Below are positions 6,608 through 13,876 of a stretch of DNA of 20,145 nucleotides, one piece after another (the first letter of the stretch is position 1; every line of letters starts with the position of its first letter). Below the pieces are notes generated by a model that was not told where the DNA came from, did no database searches, and saw only the letters and a list, made by a program, of their open reading frames with translations. Position numbers and translations under genes: made by a program. Origin of the DNA: Actinomycetes bacterium (GTDB lineage Bacteria; Actinomycetota; Actinomycetes; Actinomycetales; JAJYRW01). The stretch spans positions 1 to 20,145 of the forward strand of contig JAJYRW010000005.1 of the NCBI GenBank assembly GCA_021793895.1, in the 5' to 3' direction.

Positions 6608-7558
6608 TTAGCCCCGCCGGCGGACCGAGCCGGTAAAGTGCAAGTCGCCCTTTTTCGGATTCCACCCGGCGTAACGCCACTCCGCTTCAGCATCAAAGGC
6701 CGTCGCGCCGCCCTTCGATACTTCTGCGTCGCCAGCAGCCCCCCGCTCCACCCCAAACGCAACGGTGCCGGGCAGCAGTACGGGTTTGGCAAAGTCGACT
6801 GTCCAGATAAACGCGTCGCCGCGCGCGGGACCGATTACCGCAAGTGCCCGCGCCGCGGTGTACATTCCGTGCGCGATGGCGCGCGGGAATCCGAGTGCTT
6901 TCGCGCTCAGCGCCGACAGGTGGATTGGATTTCGATCCCCCGAGACCGCGCCGTATTCGCGTCCCAGCGTCGCGGGCAGGCGCCACAGCCCCGCCTGTGG
7001 CGGCAGGTCCGTATTGCGCTCACCTTCACCGTTGCGAACCCCACTTTGATCGGCATAGGGAACCGAGATTCCCTTCGCCAGATAAGTAGAAATTCCGCGC
7101 CATCTTACGTCGCCACCGACCCGGACCTCGGCCACAACATCGACCAGGGCCCCGCGCCGGTGCCCGCGCAGATCCTGCGCCCACGCCTGGACATCAAACT
7201 TCTCGCCCAGGAACACTGGCGCGAACTGCTCAATGCGGTTGGCAATATGCACCATTCCCAGCAGCGGCAGGGGAAAGTCATCTCGCACCATTACCGACGT
7301 CGCCACTGGAAACGCCGCCACATGCACAAACCCCGCCGGCGCCGCATCGCGGCCGGCCTCGCCCAGCAAATGCTGATAGTCGGTCAATTGTGCCGGGTCA
7401 AAATGCACGCCCCCAACGGTGTGAGCCACATCCGGTAAATCCCCCACGCTGCCGTCCTTGCGGTGCTGGCGCACCAGCTGCGCAGAATGGCGCGCTCCCT
7501 TCGCGTAGAGGCCGCCCAAAGCGGGCATCTCGGATAACAAAACGTCTTCGCGTGCCAT
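6608..7558 (-). CDS. MaoC-type (R)-specific enoyl-CoA hydratase, HtdX-like
   Basis: A 316-residue double hot-dog protein of the MaoC/hydratase-2 family. Such enzymes add water to trans-2-enoyl-CoA (or -ACP) giving the (R)-3-hydroxyacyl product, or run the reverse dehydration. The N-terminal hot-dog is degenerate. The C-terminal one carries the hydratase-2 motif D-x4-H in SGDRNPIH (Asp208, His213), followed by GFPRAIAHGMYT. Gene partners match the mycobacterial HtdX/FabG4/FadA2 grouping (Rv0241c-Rv0243). It is the last gene of a four-gene minus-strand unit, 60 bases behind the methyltransferase stop. The start has GGGAG 9 bases upstream of the ATG. Whether it works on CoA or ACP thioesters, and in which direction, cannot be read from sequence. 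Confidence 0.87.
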   Translation of the reverse strand: MAREDVLLSEMPALGGLYAKGARHSAQLVRQHRKDGSVGDLPDVAHTVGGVHFDPAQLTDYQHLLGEAGRDAAPAGFVHVAAFPVATSVMVRDDFPLPLLGMVHIANRIEQFAPVFLGEKFDVQAWAQDLRGHRRGALVDVVAEVRVGGDVRWRGISTYLAKGISVPYADQSGVRNGEGERNTDLPPQAGLWRLPATLGREYGAVSGDRNPIHLSALSAKALGFPRAIAHGMYTAARALAVIGPARGDAFIWTVDFAKPVLLPGTVAFGVERGAAGDAEVSKGGATAFDAEAEWRYAGWNPKKGDLHFTGSVRRRG

Positions 7559-7588
7559 TTACATTTTCTCCCGTCTCAAAGTCCGTCT

Positions 7589-7600
7589 CACCGCGCGGTG
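7589..7600. repeat. 12-bp perfect palindrome between methyltransferase and hydratase genes
   Basis: CACCGCGCGGTG is self-complementary over all 12 bases and lies in the 60-base gap between the two minus-strand genes. CGTCTC words occur on both sides. It lacks a T-run, so it is not a standard terminator. It may be a weak RNA hairpin, a protein site, or chance in GC-rich DNA. Confidence 0.35.
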
Positions 7601-7618
7601 CTAAAAGAAACCGTCTCG

Positions 7619-8428
7619 CTACGCCGCGATCAAAATTTCATTGTGTTGCACGACAAACCAGGCGCCCGGATCACTCGCCCAGCGCTGCCAGGCCGCGCTT
7701 ATCTGCGCTAATTCGGCTGCAGTAGCCCGGCCTTCAGCCAGTAATTGCCGGGCCAGATCTGATTCCAAAATCCGCGCCGCCCACATCTCGCCCCACCAAT
7801 TTCGGGATTCCGCACTCGTGTATTCCCACGCGCTCGCCCAGCATTCAACCCGCGTAAAGCCGGCCTGACGTGCCCACCGCTCGAGATGGCGTCCGGCGTT
7901 GGGCTCCCCACCATTGGCGCGCGCGGCTTCCTGATAAAGGCGCGCCCACTCATCCAGTTCCGGCAGTCGCGGGTACCAATCGAACCGCCCGTAATCGCTA
8001 TCACGCGCGGCAACTACGCCACCCGCCCGCGTCACCCGCCCCATTTCTCGCAGCGCAGTCACCGGGTTAGCTACGTGCTGCAACACCTGATGGGCGTGCA
8101 CCACATCAAACGCGCCGGCTGCAAACCCCAAATTATGGACGTCGCCCACCACCACCCGCGCGTTCGTCACCTGCCGCTGCGCTAATTCGGCCGCGGTCAA
8201 CTGGGCAGCAGTTGTATTGATCTCCACGGCAACCAACTCGCCGGGCGCTATGCGGCTGGCAATTTCCGCGGTGATCGTGCCCGGCCCGGAGCCGATATCC
8301 AAAACACGGGCGCCGGGCACGAAATAACTTTCCGCATACGCCGCAGAATTGGCGATCGTCCGATTTCGGTGCGAGGCCAAAACACTGGGGTGATGCCCGT
8401 GGGTATAGACCGCTGCGCTGGAATCCAT
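7619..8428 (-). CDS. SAM-dependent class I methyltransferase
   Basis: A 269-residue Rossmann-fold methyltransferase of the UbiE-like type. Motif I is VLDIGSGPGT (residues 42-51). It is followed by an acidic residue at the end of strand 2 (VAVEIN), a VVVGDVHNL segment, the FDVVHAHQVLQHV strand 4 region and LREMGRVTRAGG. The substrate is not recognisable. I start it at MDSSAAVY, 4 bases after the FabG-like stop; the open frame continues upstream, but that part lies inside the fabG gene and has no family similarity. Tight spacing places it in the fatty-acid operon. It interrupts what is usually an adjacent FabG4-HtdX pair, so a role on an acyl or quinone-like substrate is possible but unproven. 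Confidence 0.85.
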   Translation of the reverse strand: MDSSAAVYTHGHHPSVLASHRNRTIANSAAYAESYFVPGARVLDIGSGPGTITAEIASRIAPGELVAVEINTTAAQLTAAELAQRQVTNARVVVGDVHNLGFAAGAFDVVHAHQVLQHVANPVTALREMGRVTRAGGVVAARDSDYGRFDWYPRLPELDEWARLYQEAARANGGEPNAGRHLERWARQAGFTRVECWASAWEYTSAESRNWWGEMWAARILESDLARQLLAEGRATAAELAQISAAWQRWASDPGAWFVVQHNEILIAA

Positions 8429-8432
8429 GGCG

Positions 8433-9785
8433 TTAGGCGCCCACCATGTTTTGGCCACACACGCGCAGCGTGGTGCCGGTAATTCCGCCCGCCTGCGGAG
8501 CGGCCAAAAACGCGATCGTCTCCGCCACATCGATCGGCAACCCACCCTGCTGCAGTGAGTTCAGTCTCCGGGCGACCTGGCGACTGACCGTGGGCATGCG
8601 CGCAGTCATCTCGGTCTCAATAAACCCGGGCGCCACCGCATTAGCCGTGGTTCCTGTTGGGAGTTTCGCCCCGAGGGCTGCGACCATGCCCATGACGCCG
8701 GCCTTGGAGGCGGCGTAGTTTGTTTGCCCGCGATTCCCGGCGATCCCACTAGTGGAAGAGAGCCCAATAATGCGCGCGTCTTTTGCCAATTTTCCACTCG
8801 CAACCAGTTCTTCGGTGATCGCCAGGGGCGCTGAAACGTTGACGCCAATTACCGATTTCCACCGCGCATCGTCCATGTTCGCCAGCATTTTGTCGCGGGT
8901 AATCCCGGCGTTGTGCACCATGATGTCCAGCCGGCCATGTCGCGCTAGCGCGTGGTCCAAAATTGCCTTACCCGCATCCGCTGCGGTCACGTCTAATTGC
9001 AGTGCGGTGCCGCGCACCTCATTCGTAATCCGGGCGAGCGCGTCGCCGGCGGCGGGCATATCAACGGTCACCACTGTGGCACCATCTCGGGCCAGCACGC
9101 GCGTAATCGCCGCGCCAATGCCCCGGGCAGCTCCGGTGACAACTGCGACCTTCCCCTCCAGCGGCAATTCCCAATTTTCCGGCACCCTTCCGGCCTGCGA
9201 GGAAACCTCGATGAACTGGCCGGAAACATAGGCCGATCGCCCGGAGAGCAAGAAGCGCAGTGCACCAATAACCGATGGCGCCGCTATCGGAACATCCCGC
9301 TCTTCACCGGTGACAATAATTCCATTGGCGGTTGATCCCGCGCGCATCTCTTTCGCAACAGAGCGCGTAAACCCGGTGACGGCGCGGCGCGTTGCCACCT
9401 CCGGTGGTGTCAATCCGCCGCGGCGGGAAATGGAAATCACCCGCCCCGAAGGCAACAGGCTGCGCAGCGCCTGCCCCGTATCCACCGCCGCGCCCGCCAA
9501 GTCTTCCGGCTCCTGCGCGCCACTAAATACCGGAATGATGGCCGCAAACTTTTCGCCCTCCAGGTGACGCCGCACATCGACGCCCCACTCCAAGAGCACC
9601 TCGGCCAAAGCGTCGCCATCTTTTGCGGAAGCCGGGTGGGCGCCGTCCAAAATCAACACCGGACCGGCCGCCGCATCATCGCCGGCAGAGTAGCGGCGCA
9701 AGCGGGCAGGGCGGGGAAGACCGAGTGCTTTGGCGAGTTTGCCGGCGAGGCCGGAATTTACGAGTTCGGCGTACTTATCGCTCAC
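8433..9785 (-). CDS. fabG4: Two-domain FabG4-like 3-oxoacyl reductase / (R)-3-hydroxyacyl dehydrogenase
   Basis: A 450-residue short-chain dehydrogenase with the high-molecular-weight FabG4 layout: an N-terminal degenerate Rossmann domain (about 1-200) and a catalytic C-terminal domain. The latter has TGAARGIG (217-224) for cofactor binding, HNAG (291-294), Asn316, Ser344, Tyr357 and Lys361 (NYAASKAG). Asp242 at the end of the second strand favours NAD(H) over NADP(H), as in mycobacterial FabG4. It interconverts 3-oxoacyl and (R)-3-hydroxyacyl thioesters. The start is the GTG at 9785, whose GTGA overlaps the thiolase stop, so the two are coupled; the longer upstream frame is not homologous. 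Mycobacterial FabG4 is of almost the same length. Confidence 0.9.
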   Translation of the reverse strand: MSDKYAELVNSGLAGKLAKALGLPRPARLRRYSAGDDAAAGPVLILDGAHPASAKDGDALAEVLLEWGVDVRRHLEGEKFAAIIPVFSGAQEPEDLAGAAVDTGQALRSLLPSGRVISISRRGGLTPPEVATRRAVTGFTRSVAKEMRAGSTANGIIVTGEERDVPIAAPSVIGALRFLLSGRSAYVSGQFIEVSSQAGRVPENWELPLEGKVAVVTGAARGIGAAITRVLARDGATVVTVDMPAAGDALARITNEVRGTALQLDVTAADAGKAILDHALARHGRLDIMVHNAGITRDKMLANMDDARWKSVIGVNVSAPLAITEELVASGKLAKDARIIGLSSTSGIAGNRGQTNYAASKAGVMGMVAALGAKLPTGTTANAVAPGFIETEMTARMPTVSRQVARRLNSLQQGGLPIDVAETIAFLAAPQAGGITGTTLRVCGQNMVGA

Positions 9786-11104
9786 GCTGCCTCCAAAATT
9801 GCTGCCACGCCCAGACCGCCCGCGGCGCAAACCGAAATGAGAGCCCGGCCCGATCCCTGCTGAGCCAGCGACTTTGCGGCCGTGGCCACGATGCGCGCCC
9901 CAGTTGCGGCGAACGGGTGGCCTGCGGCAAGTGAAGAGCCGTGGACGTTCAACTTGGCGCGGTCCACTTTGCCAAAAGCGCCGTCCAGCCCGAGGCGCTT
10001 TTGGGCGAACTCATCAGATTCCCACGCGGCGATCTGAGTTAGGACGGTTGCGGCAAACGCCTCATGAATTTCAATAAAATCAAAGTCATTCAAGGTGAGA
10101 TTATTTCGGGCGAGCAACCGCGGAACCGCGTATGCCGGAGCCATTAGCAGCCCCTCTTCACCGCGCACATAGTCCACGGCGGCCGTCTCGGCGTCCACAA
10201 AATATGCCAGCACGGGCAGGTCATTTTCTTGCGCCCACTGCTGCGAGCCGAGCAGTACGGTGGCGGCGCCGTCCGATAGGGGCGTGGAGTTCCCAGCCGT
10301 CATCGTCGGATTATCGCCGGTCTTTCCAAAAACGGGAGACAGCTTCGCGAGCTTTTCCATCGACGTATCGGGGCGCAGGTTCCCATCCCGCGTCAGCCCC
10401 CGATAGGGCGTCATCAGGTCATCGAAAAACCCCTCGTCATAGGCGCGGGCGAGATTTTGGTGGCTAGCCAGCGCCACCTCATCCTGCGCGGTGCGGGAAA
10501 CATCCCAGTGCGCGGTCGTCAGCGCCTGATGCTCACCCATGGAAAGGCCGGTGCGCGGCTCATCTGTCGCCGGCGTATCGGGCGCAATATCGCGCGGGCG
10601 CAGCGACGACAGCGCCGCCATCCGCTCTTTTACCGTGCGCGCGCGAGAAAAACGCAGCAGCGCCTGGCGCATGCCCTCACTAACCGCAATTGGCGCATCT
10701 GAGGTCGAATCGACCCCGGCAGAAATCCCGCTTTCCACCTGACCGAGCTGAATCTTATTCGCAATAGCGATTGTGGCCTGCAGGCTCGTGGCACACGCCT
10801 GCTGCAAATCAGAGGCGGGGGTGTGGGACGACAATGCCGACCCCAAAACCACCTCTCGTGTCAGGTTGAAATCACGCGAATGCTTTAGGACGGCGCCTCC
10901 CACCACTTCTCCCAACTCCTGTCCCGCTAAGCCAAAGCGGGCAATGAGGCCGTCGAGTGCGGCGGTGAGCATGTCCTGATTGGTTGCGGCGCCGTATTCC
11001 TTACCGGCGCGGGCAAAGGGAATGCGGTTGCCACCAATAATGGCGGCCCGTTGGGGTGTTTGGGGTTTTTTTGAAGACTGGGCCGATTTTGCTGCGGCGC
11101 TCAT
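9782..11104 (-). CDS. fadA2: Acetyl-CoA acyltransferase (thiolase), FadA2-like
   Basis: A 440-residue thiolase-superfamily enzyme. It cleaves 3-oxoacyl-CoA with CoA to acetyl-CoA and a shortened acyl-CoA, or runs the reverse condensation. The nucleophile is Cys104 in QQACATSLQ. The other active-site motifs are HEAFA (His347, typical of the FadI/trifunctional-beta group rather than NEAFA), GHP (His396) and CAAGGLG (Cys426). Length equals that of mycobacterial FadA2. The ATG at 11104 has AGAGGA a few bases upstream; an in-frame ATG 14 codons earlier is less well placed. It is the first gene of the minus-strand unit and diverges from the tetR gene across a short control region with a palindrome. 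Position next to the FabG4-like gene supports the FadA2 name. Confidence 0.9.
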   Translation of the reverse strand: MSAAAKSAQSSKKPQTPQRAAIIGGNRIPFARAGKEYGAATNQDMLTAALDGLIARFGLAGQELGEVVGGAVLKHSRDFNLTREVVLGSALSSHTPASDLQQACATSLQATIAIANKIQLGQVESGISAGVDSTSDAPIAVSEGMRQALLRFSRARTVKERMAALSSLRPRDIAPDTPATDEPRTGLSMGEHQALTTAHWDVSRTAQDEVALASHQNLARAYDEGFFDDLMTPYRGLTRDGNLRPDTSMEKLAKLSPVFGKTGDNPTMTAGNSTPLSDGAATVLLGSQQWAQENDLPVLAYFVDAETAAVDYVRGEEGLLMAPAYAVPRLLARNNLTLNDFDFIEIHEAFAATVLTQIAAWESDEFAQKRLGLDGAFGKVDRAKLNVHGSSLAAGHPFAATGARIVATAAKSLAQQGSGRALISVCAAGGLGVAAILEAA

Positions 11105-11161
11105 CTGATTCCTCTCGCGACGTTGCGTGGCCGGACTGGTTGCCAACTCTACAAGGAGTTA

Positions 11162-11836
11162 GTGACACCGACAGTACCTGATACTGTGAGTCCCGTGAGA
11201 CTGGTCACCGACGATCACATTAGAAATTTGCCCGGCGATGGGCGCTCAACCCGCTGGGAATCCCACCGGGCCGCGCGCCGTGCTGAATTGGTACATGCCG
11301 CGCGCAAGGCAATTCACCACTCCGGCCCCGAACTGTCGATGGACGACATCGCGGCGGCCGCGCAGACATCAAAATCAATTTTTTATCGCTACTTTTCCGA
11401 TAAAACCGGGCTGCAAGCCGCCGTGGGCGAACTCGTCCTAGCCGATATTGAAGCGGTTTTGGCGGCTGCCTTTCACGAGGCACGAGGACCATATGAGTCA
11501 CTGCGCGCAATGATCGACGCCTACCTGGAAATGATCGAAACCGCGCCCCATGTTTATCGCTTCGTCACGCAGCCCGCTTCCGATGCGGCCGCTCCGGTGG
11601 GCAATTTTTTGGAAGGGATCACGCAGGTGGTGGCTCGGCCGTTTGGCGCCGGCGGCAATGAGGACCCGGCACTTGCCGCCTGGGCAGCTGGAGTGGTCGG
11701 GTTTGTGCGCGGCGTGGGCGAGTGGTGGCTGGCGCAAAATCATCCAATTGACCGCGCGTCGTTGGCAGAAAGTACGGCAAAGAGTCTTTGGCAAGGAGCA
11801 CCCGCGGCACCGGCGCCGCCGGGAGGGAAGGAATAA
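11162..11836 (+). CDS. TetR/AcrR-family transcriptional regulator
   Basis: A repressor-type protein of 224 residues from this start. The helix-turn-helix lies in MDDIAAAAQTSKSIFYRYF, preceded by RRAELVHAARKAI, as usual for TetR DNA-binding domains. The helical C-terminal part should bind an effector, plausibly an acyl-CoA given the neighbours. The start is uncertain. GTG 11162 has a strong AAGGAG (11153-11158) but only 3 bases of spacing. GTG 11195 would fit a leaderless transcript and would leave the palindrome at 11171-11187 outside the coding region. A TTG at 11123 is also in frame. The gene is divergent from the thiolase operon and is followed after 3 bases by the acyl-CoA oxidase gene, so it probably regulates both units and itself. 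Confidence 0.85.
   Translation: MTPTVPDTVSPVRLVTDDHIRNLPGDGRSTRWESHRAARRAELVHAARKAIHHSGPELSMDDIAAAAQTSKSIFYRYFSDKTGLQAAVGELVLADIEAVLAAAFHEARGPYESLRAMIDAYLEMIETAPHVYRFVTQPASDAAAPVGNFLEGITQVVARPFGAGGNEDPALAAWAAGVVGFVRGVGEWWLAQNHPIDRASLAESTAKSLWQGAPAAPAPPGGKE
11171..11187. promoter_or_regulatory. Candidate TetR operator in the divergent control region
   Basis: ACAGTA (11171-11176), five bases, TACTGT (11182-11187): a perfect 17-bp inverted repeat between the divergent thiolase and tetR genes. TACTGT fits the loose actinobacterial -10 pattern TAnnnT on both strands. On the plus strand it would place a start site close to the GTG at 11195 (a leaderless tetR message); on the minus strand it would start thiolase mRNA about 60 bases before its ATG. 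No good -35 elements accompany it. The palindrome is seen directly; its binding protein is inferred to be the adjacent TetR. Confidence 0.5.
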
Positions 11837-11839
11837 GCC

Positions 11840-13876
11840 ATGAATGCTAAACCAGAAGATGTGCGCCTCGACGTGGCCGCACTGCAACAACGCCTCAAGG
11901 GCCGCTGGGCAGATTTACGCGATAAAGCCCGAACACTGGCTGCTGATCCGCGCCTGATCCGCACTGAGGGTCAAACCATGGCCGAACACCGCGAAGACAT
12001 TCTTGCCAAGCTGCGCATTTTGGTAGCCGAAGGTGAGGTCAACCGCGCTTTCCCGGAGCGGCTGGGCGGAAGCGACGATCCCGGGGGCAATATTGCCGGG
12101 TTTGAAGAACTGCTAATTGCCGACCCGTCCCTGCAAATCAAATCCGGCGTGCAGTGGGGGCTATTTGGTGCCGCAATTTTGCATTTGGGCACCAAAGACC
12201 ACCACGAGCGGTACTTGCCCGCGGCGATGAACGTGGATGTGCCCGGTGGATTTGCCATGACGGAAATTGGGCACGGCTCGGACGTGGCGTCCATCGCCAC
12301 CACCGCCACCTATGATCCCAGCCAAGAAGAATTCATAATCAATACCCCGTTTCGGGCGGCCTGGAAGGAATACATCGGCAACGCGGCAATTGACGGGCGG
12401 GCCGCAATAGTTTTTGCCCAGTTAATTACCGGCGGCGTCAACCACGGAGTGCATGCTTTTTATGTGCCGATTCGCAGCGCCGACGGTCAGATGCTCCCCG
12501 GCGTTCAAAGTGAAGACGACGGCCTCAAAGGCGGCCTGAACGGAATCGATAACGGCCGTCTTGCCTTCGATAACGTCCGCATCCCCCGCACGGACCTGCT
12601 CAATCGCTACGGTGACGTATCCGCCCAAGGGGAGTACTCGTCGTCCATAAGCTCACCTGGCCGGCGCTTTTTCACCATGCTGGGAACTCTCGTGCAGGGG
12701 CGCGTTTCCCTCAGCGGTGCTGCAGGGGTGGCGAGCAAGTTAGCGCTAATTATTGCCATTACCTACGGCAATGAGCGGCGTCAATTCCACGGGGCATCGG
12801 ATACCGAAGAAGTGGTGTTGCTGGACTATCAAGAACATCAGCGGCGCCTCCTCCCACGCCTGGCGGAAACCTACGCCCAACATTTCGCGCATGATCAGCT
12901 GCTGGATTTATTTCACGAGGTTTTCTCGGGTGAAAAAGACACCGATGCGGATCGCCAGGACCTCGAGACGCTTGCTGCCGCGCTGAAACCCATGGCCACT
13001 TGGCACGGGCTTGATACTTTGCAAGTTGCGCGCGAGGCCTGCGGGGGAGCCGGATATATGGCCGAGAACCGCATCGTGGGGCTGCGCCAAGACCTGGATG
13101 TGTATGCCACGTTCGAGGGTGACAACACCGTGTTACTGCAGCTGGTAGCGAAGCGGTTGCTAACCGATTACGGCAAAGAATTTAAAGACGTCGATGCCGG
13201 CGATATCGCCCGCTACGCCATGGATCAGGTCACGGATACCGCCCTGCACAAAACGCCGCTGCGCCGCCTGGGCCAGGTGCTGGCAGACAGCGGTTCCGTG
13301 CGCCGGGCTGCGGGTCACCTGCGTGATGAACAAACCCAGCGCGAGTTGCTCACCGACCGGGTCGAAACCATGGTGTCGACTTTGGCCGGCGAGTTGCGCA
13401 TGGCAACAAAGGTGTCGAAGGAACGCTCCGCGGTCATGTTCAATGCCCGCCAGCATGAGCTGATTGAAACGGCCAAAGCGCACGCTGAGTTGCTCCAATG
13501 GGAGGCGTTCACCGCGGCGCTCGCCGACATGCCCGATCCGGACACCAAGCAGGTGCTCACGTGGGTGCGCGACCTGTTTGGCTTGACCGTGATTGAGCGC
13601 AATCTGGCTTGGTACCTGATTAATGGGCGCTTGTCGACGCAGCGAGCCCGCACAATCACCTCGTATGTGGATCGGCAACTGGCGCGCCTGCGGCCCCATG
13701 CCCAAGATCTGGTTGACGCCTTTGGGTACGGACCCGAACACGTGCGCGCCACGATCGCCACCGGTGTGGAGCGCGAGAGGCAGGATGAGGCCCGCGAGTA
13801 CTTCCGCAAGTTGCGCGCCAGCGGCGATGCGCCGGTGGCCGAAAAGTACGCGAAGAAAAAGGAGAAGTCCGCTTAG
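11840..13876 (+). CDS. Acyl-CoA oxidase/dehydrogenase family flavoprotein
   Basis: A 678-residue FAD enzyme that should oxidise acyl-CoA to trans-2-enoyl-CoA. It looks more like the acyl-CoA oxidase (ACOX) branch than a short dehydrogenase. Features are AMTEIGHGSDVASI with TTATYDP after it, GNAAIDGRAAIVFAQL, LVQGRVSLSGAAG, REACGGAGYMAENRI, and TFEGDNTVLLQLVAK with Glu426 as probable catalytic base. The roughly 250 C-terminal residues fit the ACOX C-terminal helical domain. If it is a true oxidase it passes electrons to oxygen and makes hydrogen peroxide; if a dehydrogenase it needs an electron-transfer flavoprotein. Sequence alone does not settle this. AAGGAA at 11828-11833, inside the tetR end, serves the ATG. 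Its stop codon overlaps the convergent helicase gene by 4 bases. Confidence 0.88.
   Translation: MNAKPEDVRLDVAALQQRLKGRWADLRDKARTLAADPRLIRTEGQTMAEHREDILAKLRILVAEGEVNRAFPERLGGSDDPGGNIAGFEELLIADPSLQIKSGVQWGLFGAAILHLGTKDHHERYLPAAMNVDVPGGFAMTEIGHGSDVASIATTATYDPSQEEFIINTPFRAAWKEYIGNAAIDGRAAIVFAQLITGGVNHGVHAFYVPIRSADGQMLPGVQSEDDGLKGGLNGIDNGRLAFDNVRIPRTDLLNRYGDVSAQGEYSSSISSPGRRFFTMLGTLVQGRVSLSGAAGVASKLALIIAITYGNERRQFHGASDTEEVVLLDYQEHQRRLLPRLAETYAQHFAHDQLLDLFHEVFSGEKDTDADRQDLETLAAALKPMATWHGLDTLQVAREACGGAGYMAENRIVGLRQDLDVYATFEGDNTVLLQLVAKRLLTDYGKEFKDVDAGDIARYAMDQVTDTALHKTPLRRLGQVLADSGSVRRAAGHLRDEQTQRELLTDRVETMVSTLAGELRMATKVSKERSAVMFNARQHELIETAKAHAELLQWEAFTAALADMPDPDTKQVLTWVRDLFGLTVIERNLAWYLINGRLSTQRARTITSYVDRQLARLRPHAQDLVDAFGYGPEHVRATIATGVERERQDEAREYFRKLRASGDAPVAEKYAKKKEKSA

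Noticed and set aside
6638..7438. Long plus-strand open frame of 266 codons opposite the MaoC-type gene
   Set aside because: It is the mirror of a well-supported hydratase gene in GC-rich DNA, is Arg/His-rich and has no recognisable motif or ribosome binding site.
8429..8545. N-terminal extension of the methyltransferase to a start at 8545
   Set aside because: The added 39 residues lie inside the fabG coding region, are Arg/Trp-rich and do not resemble methyltransferases; the ATG at 8428 follows the fabG stop directly.
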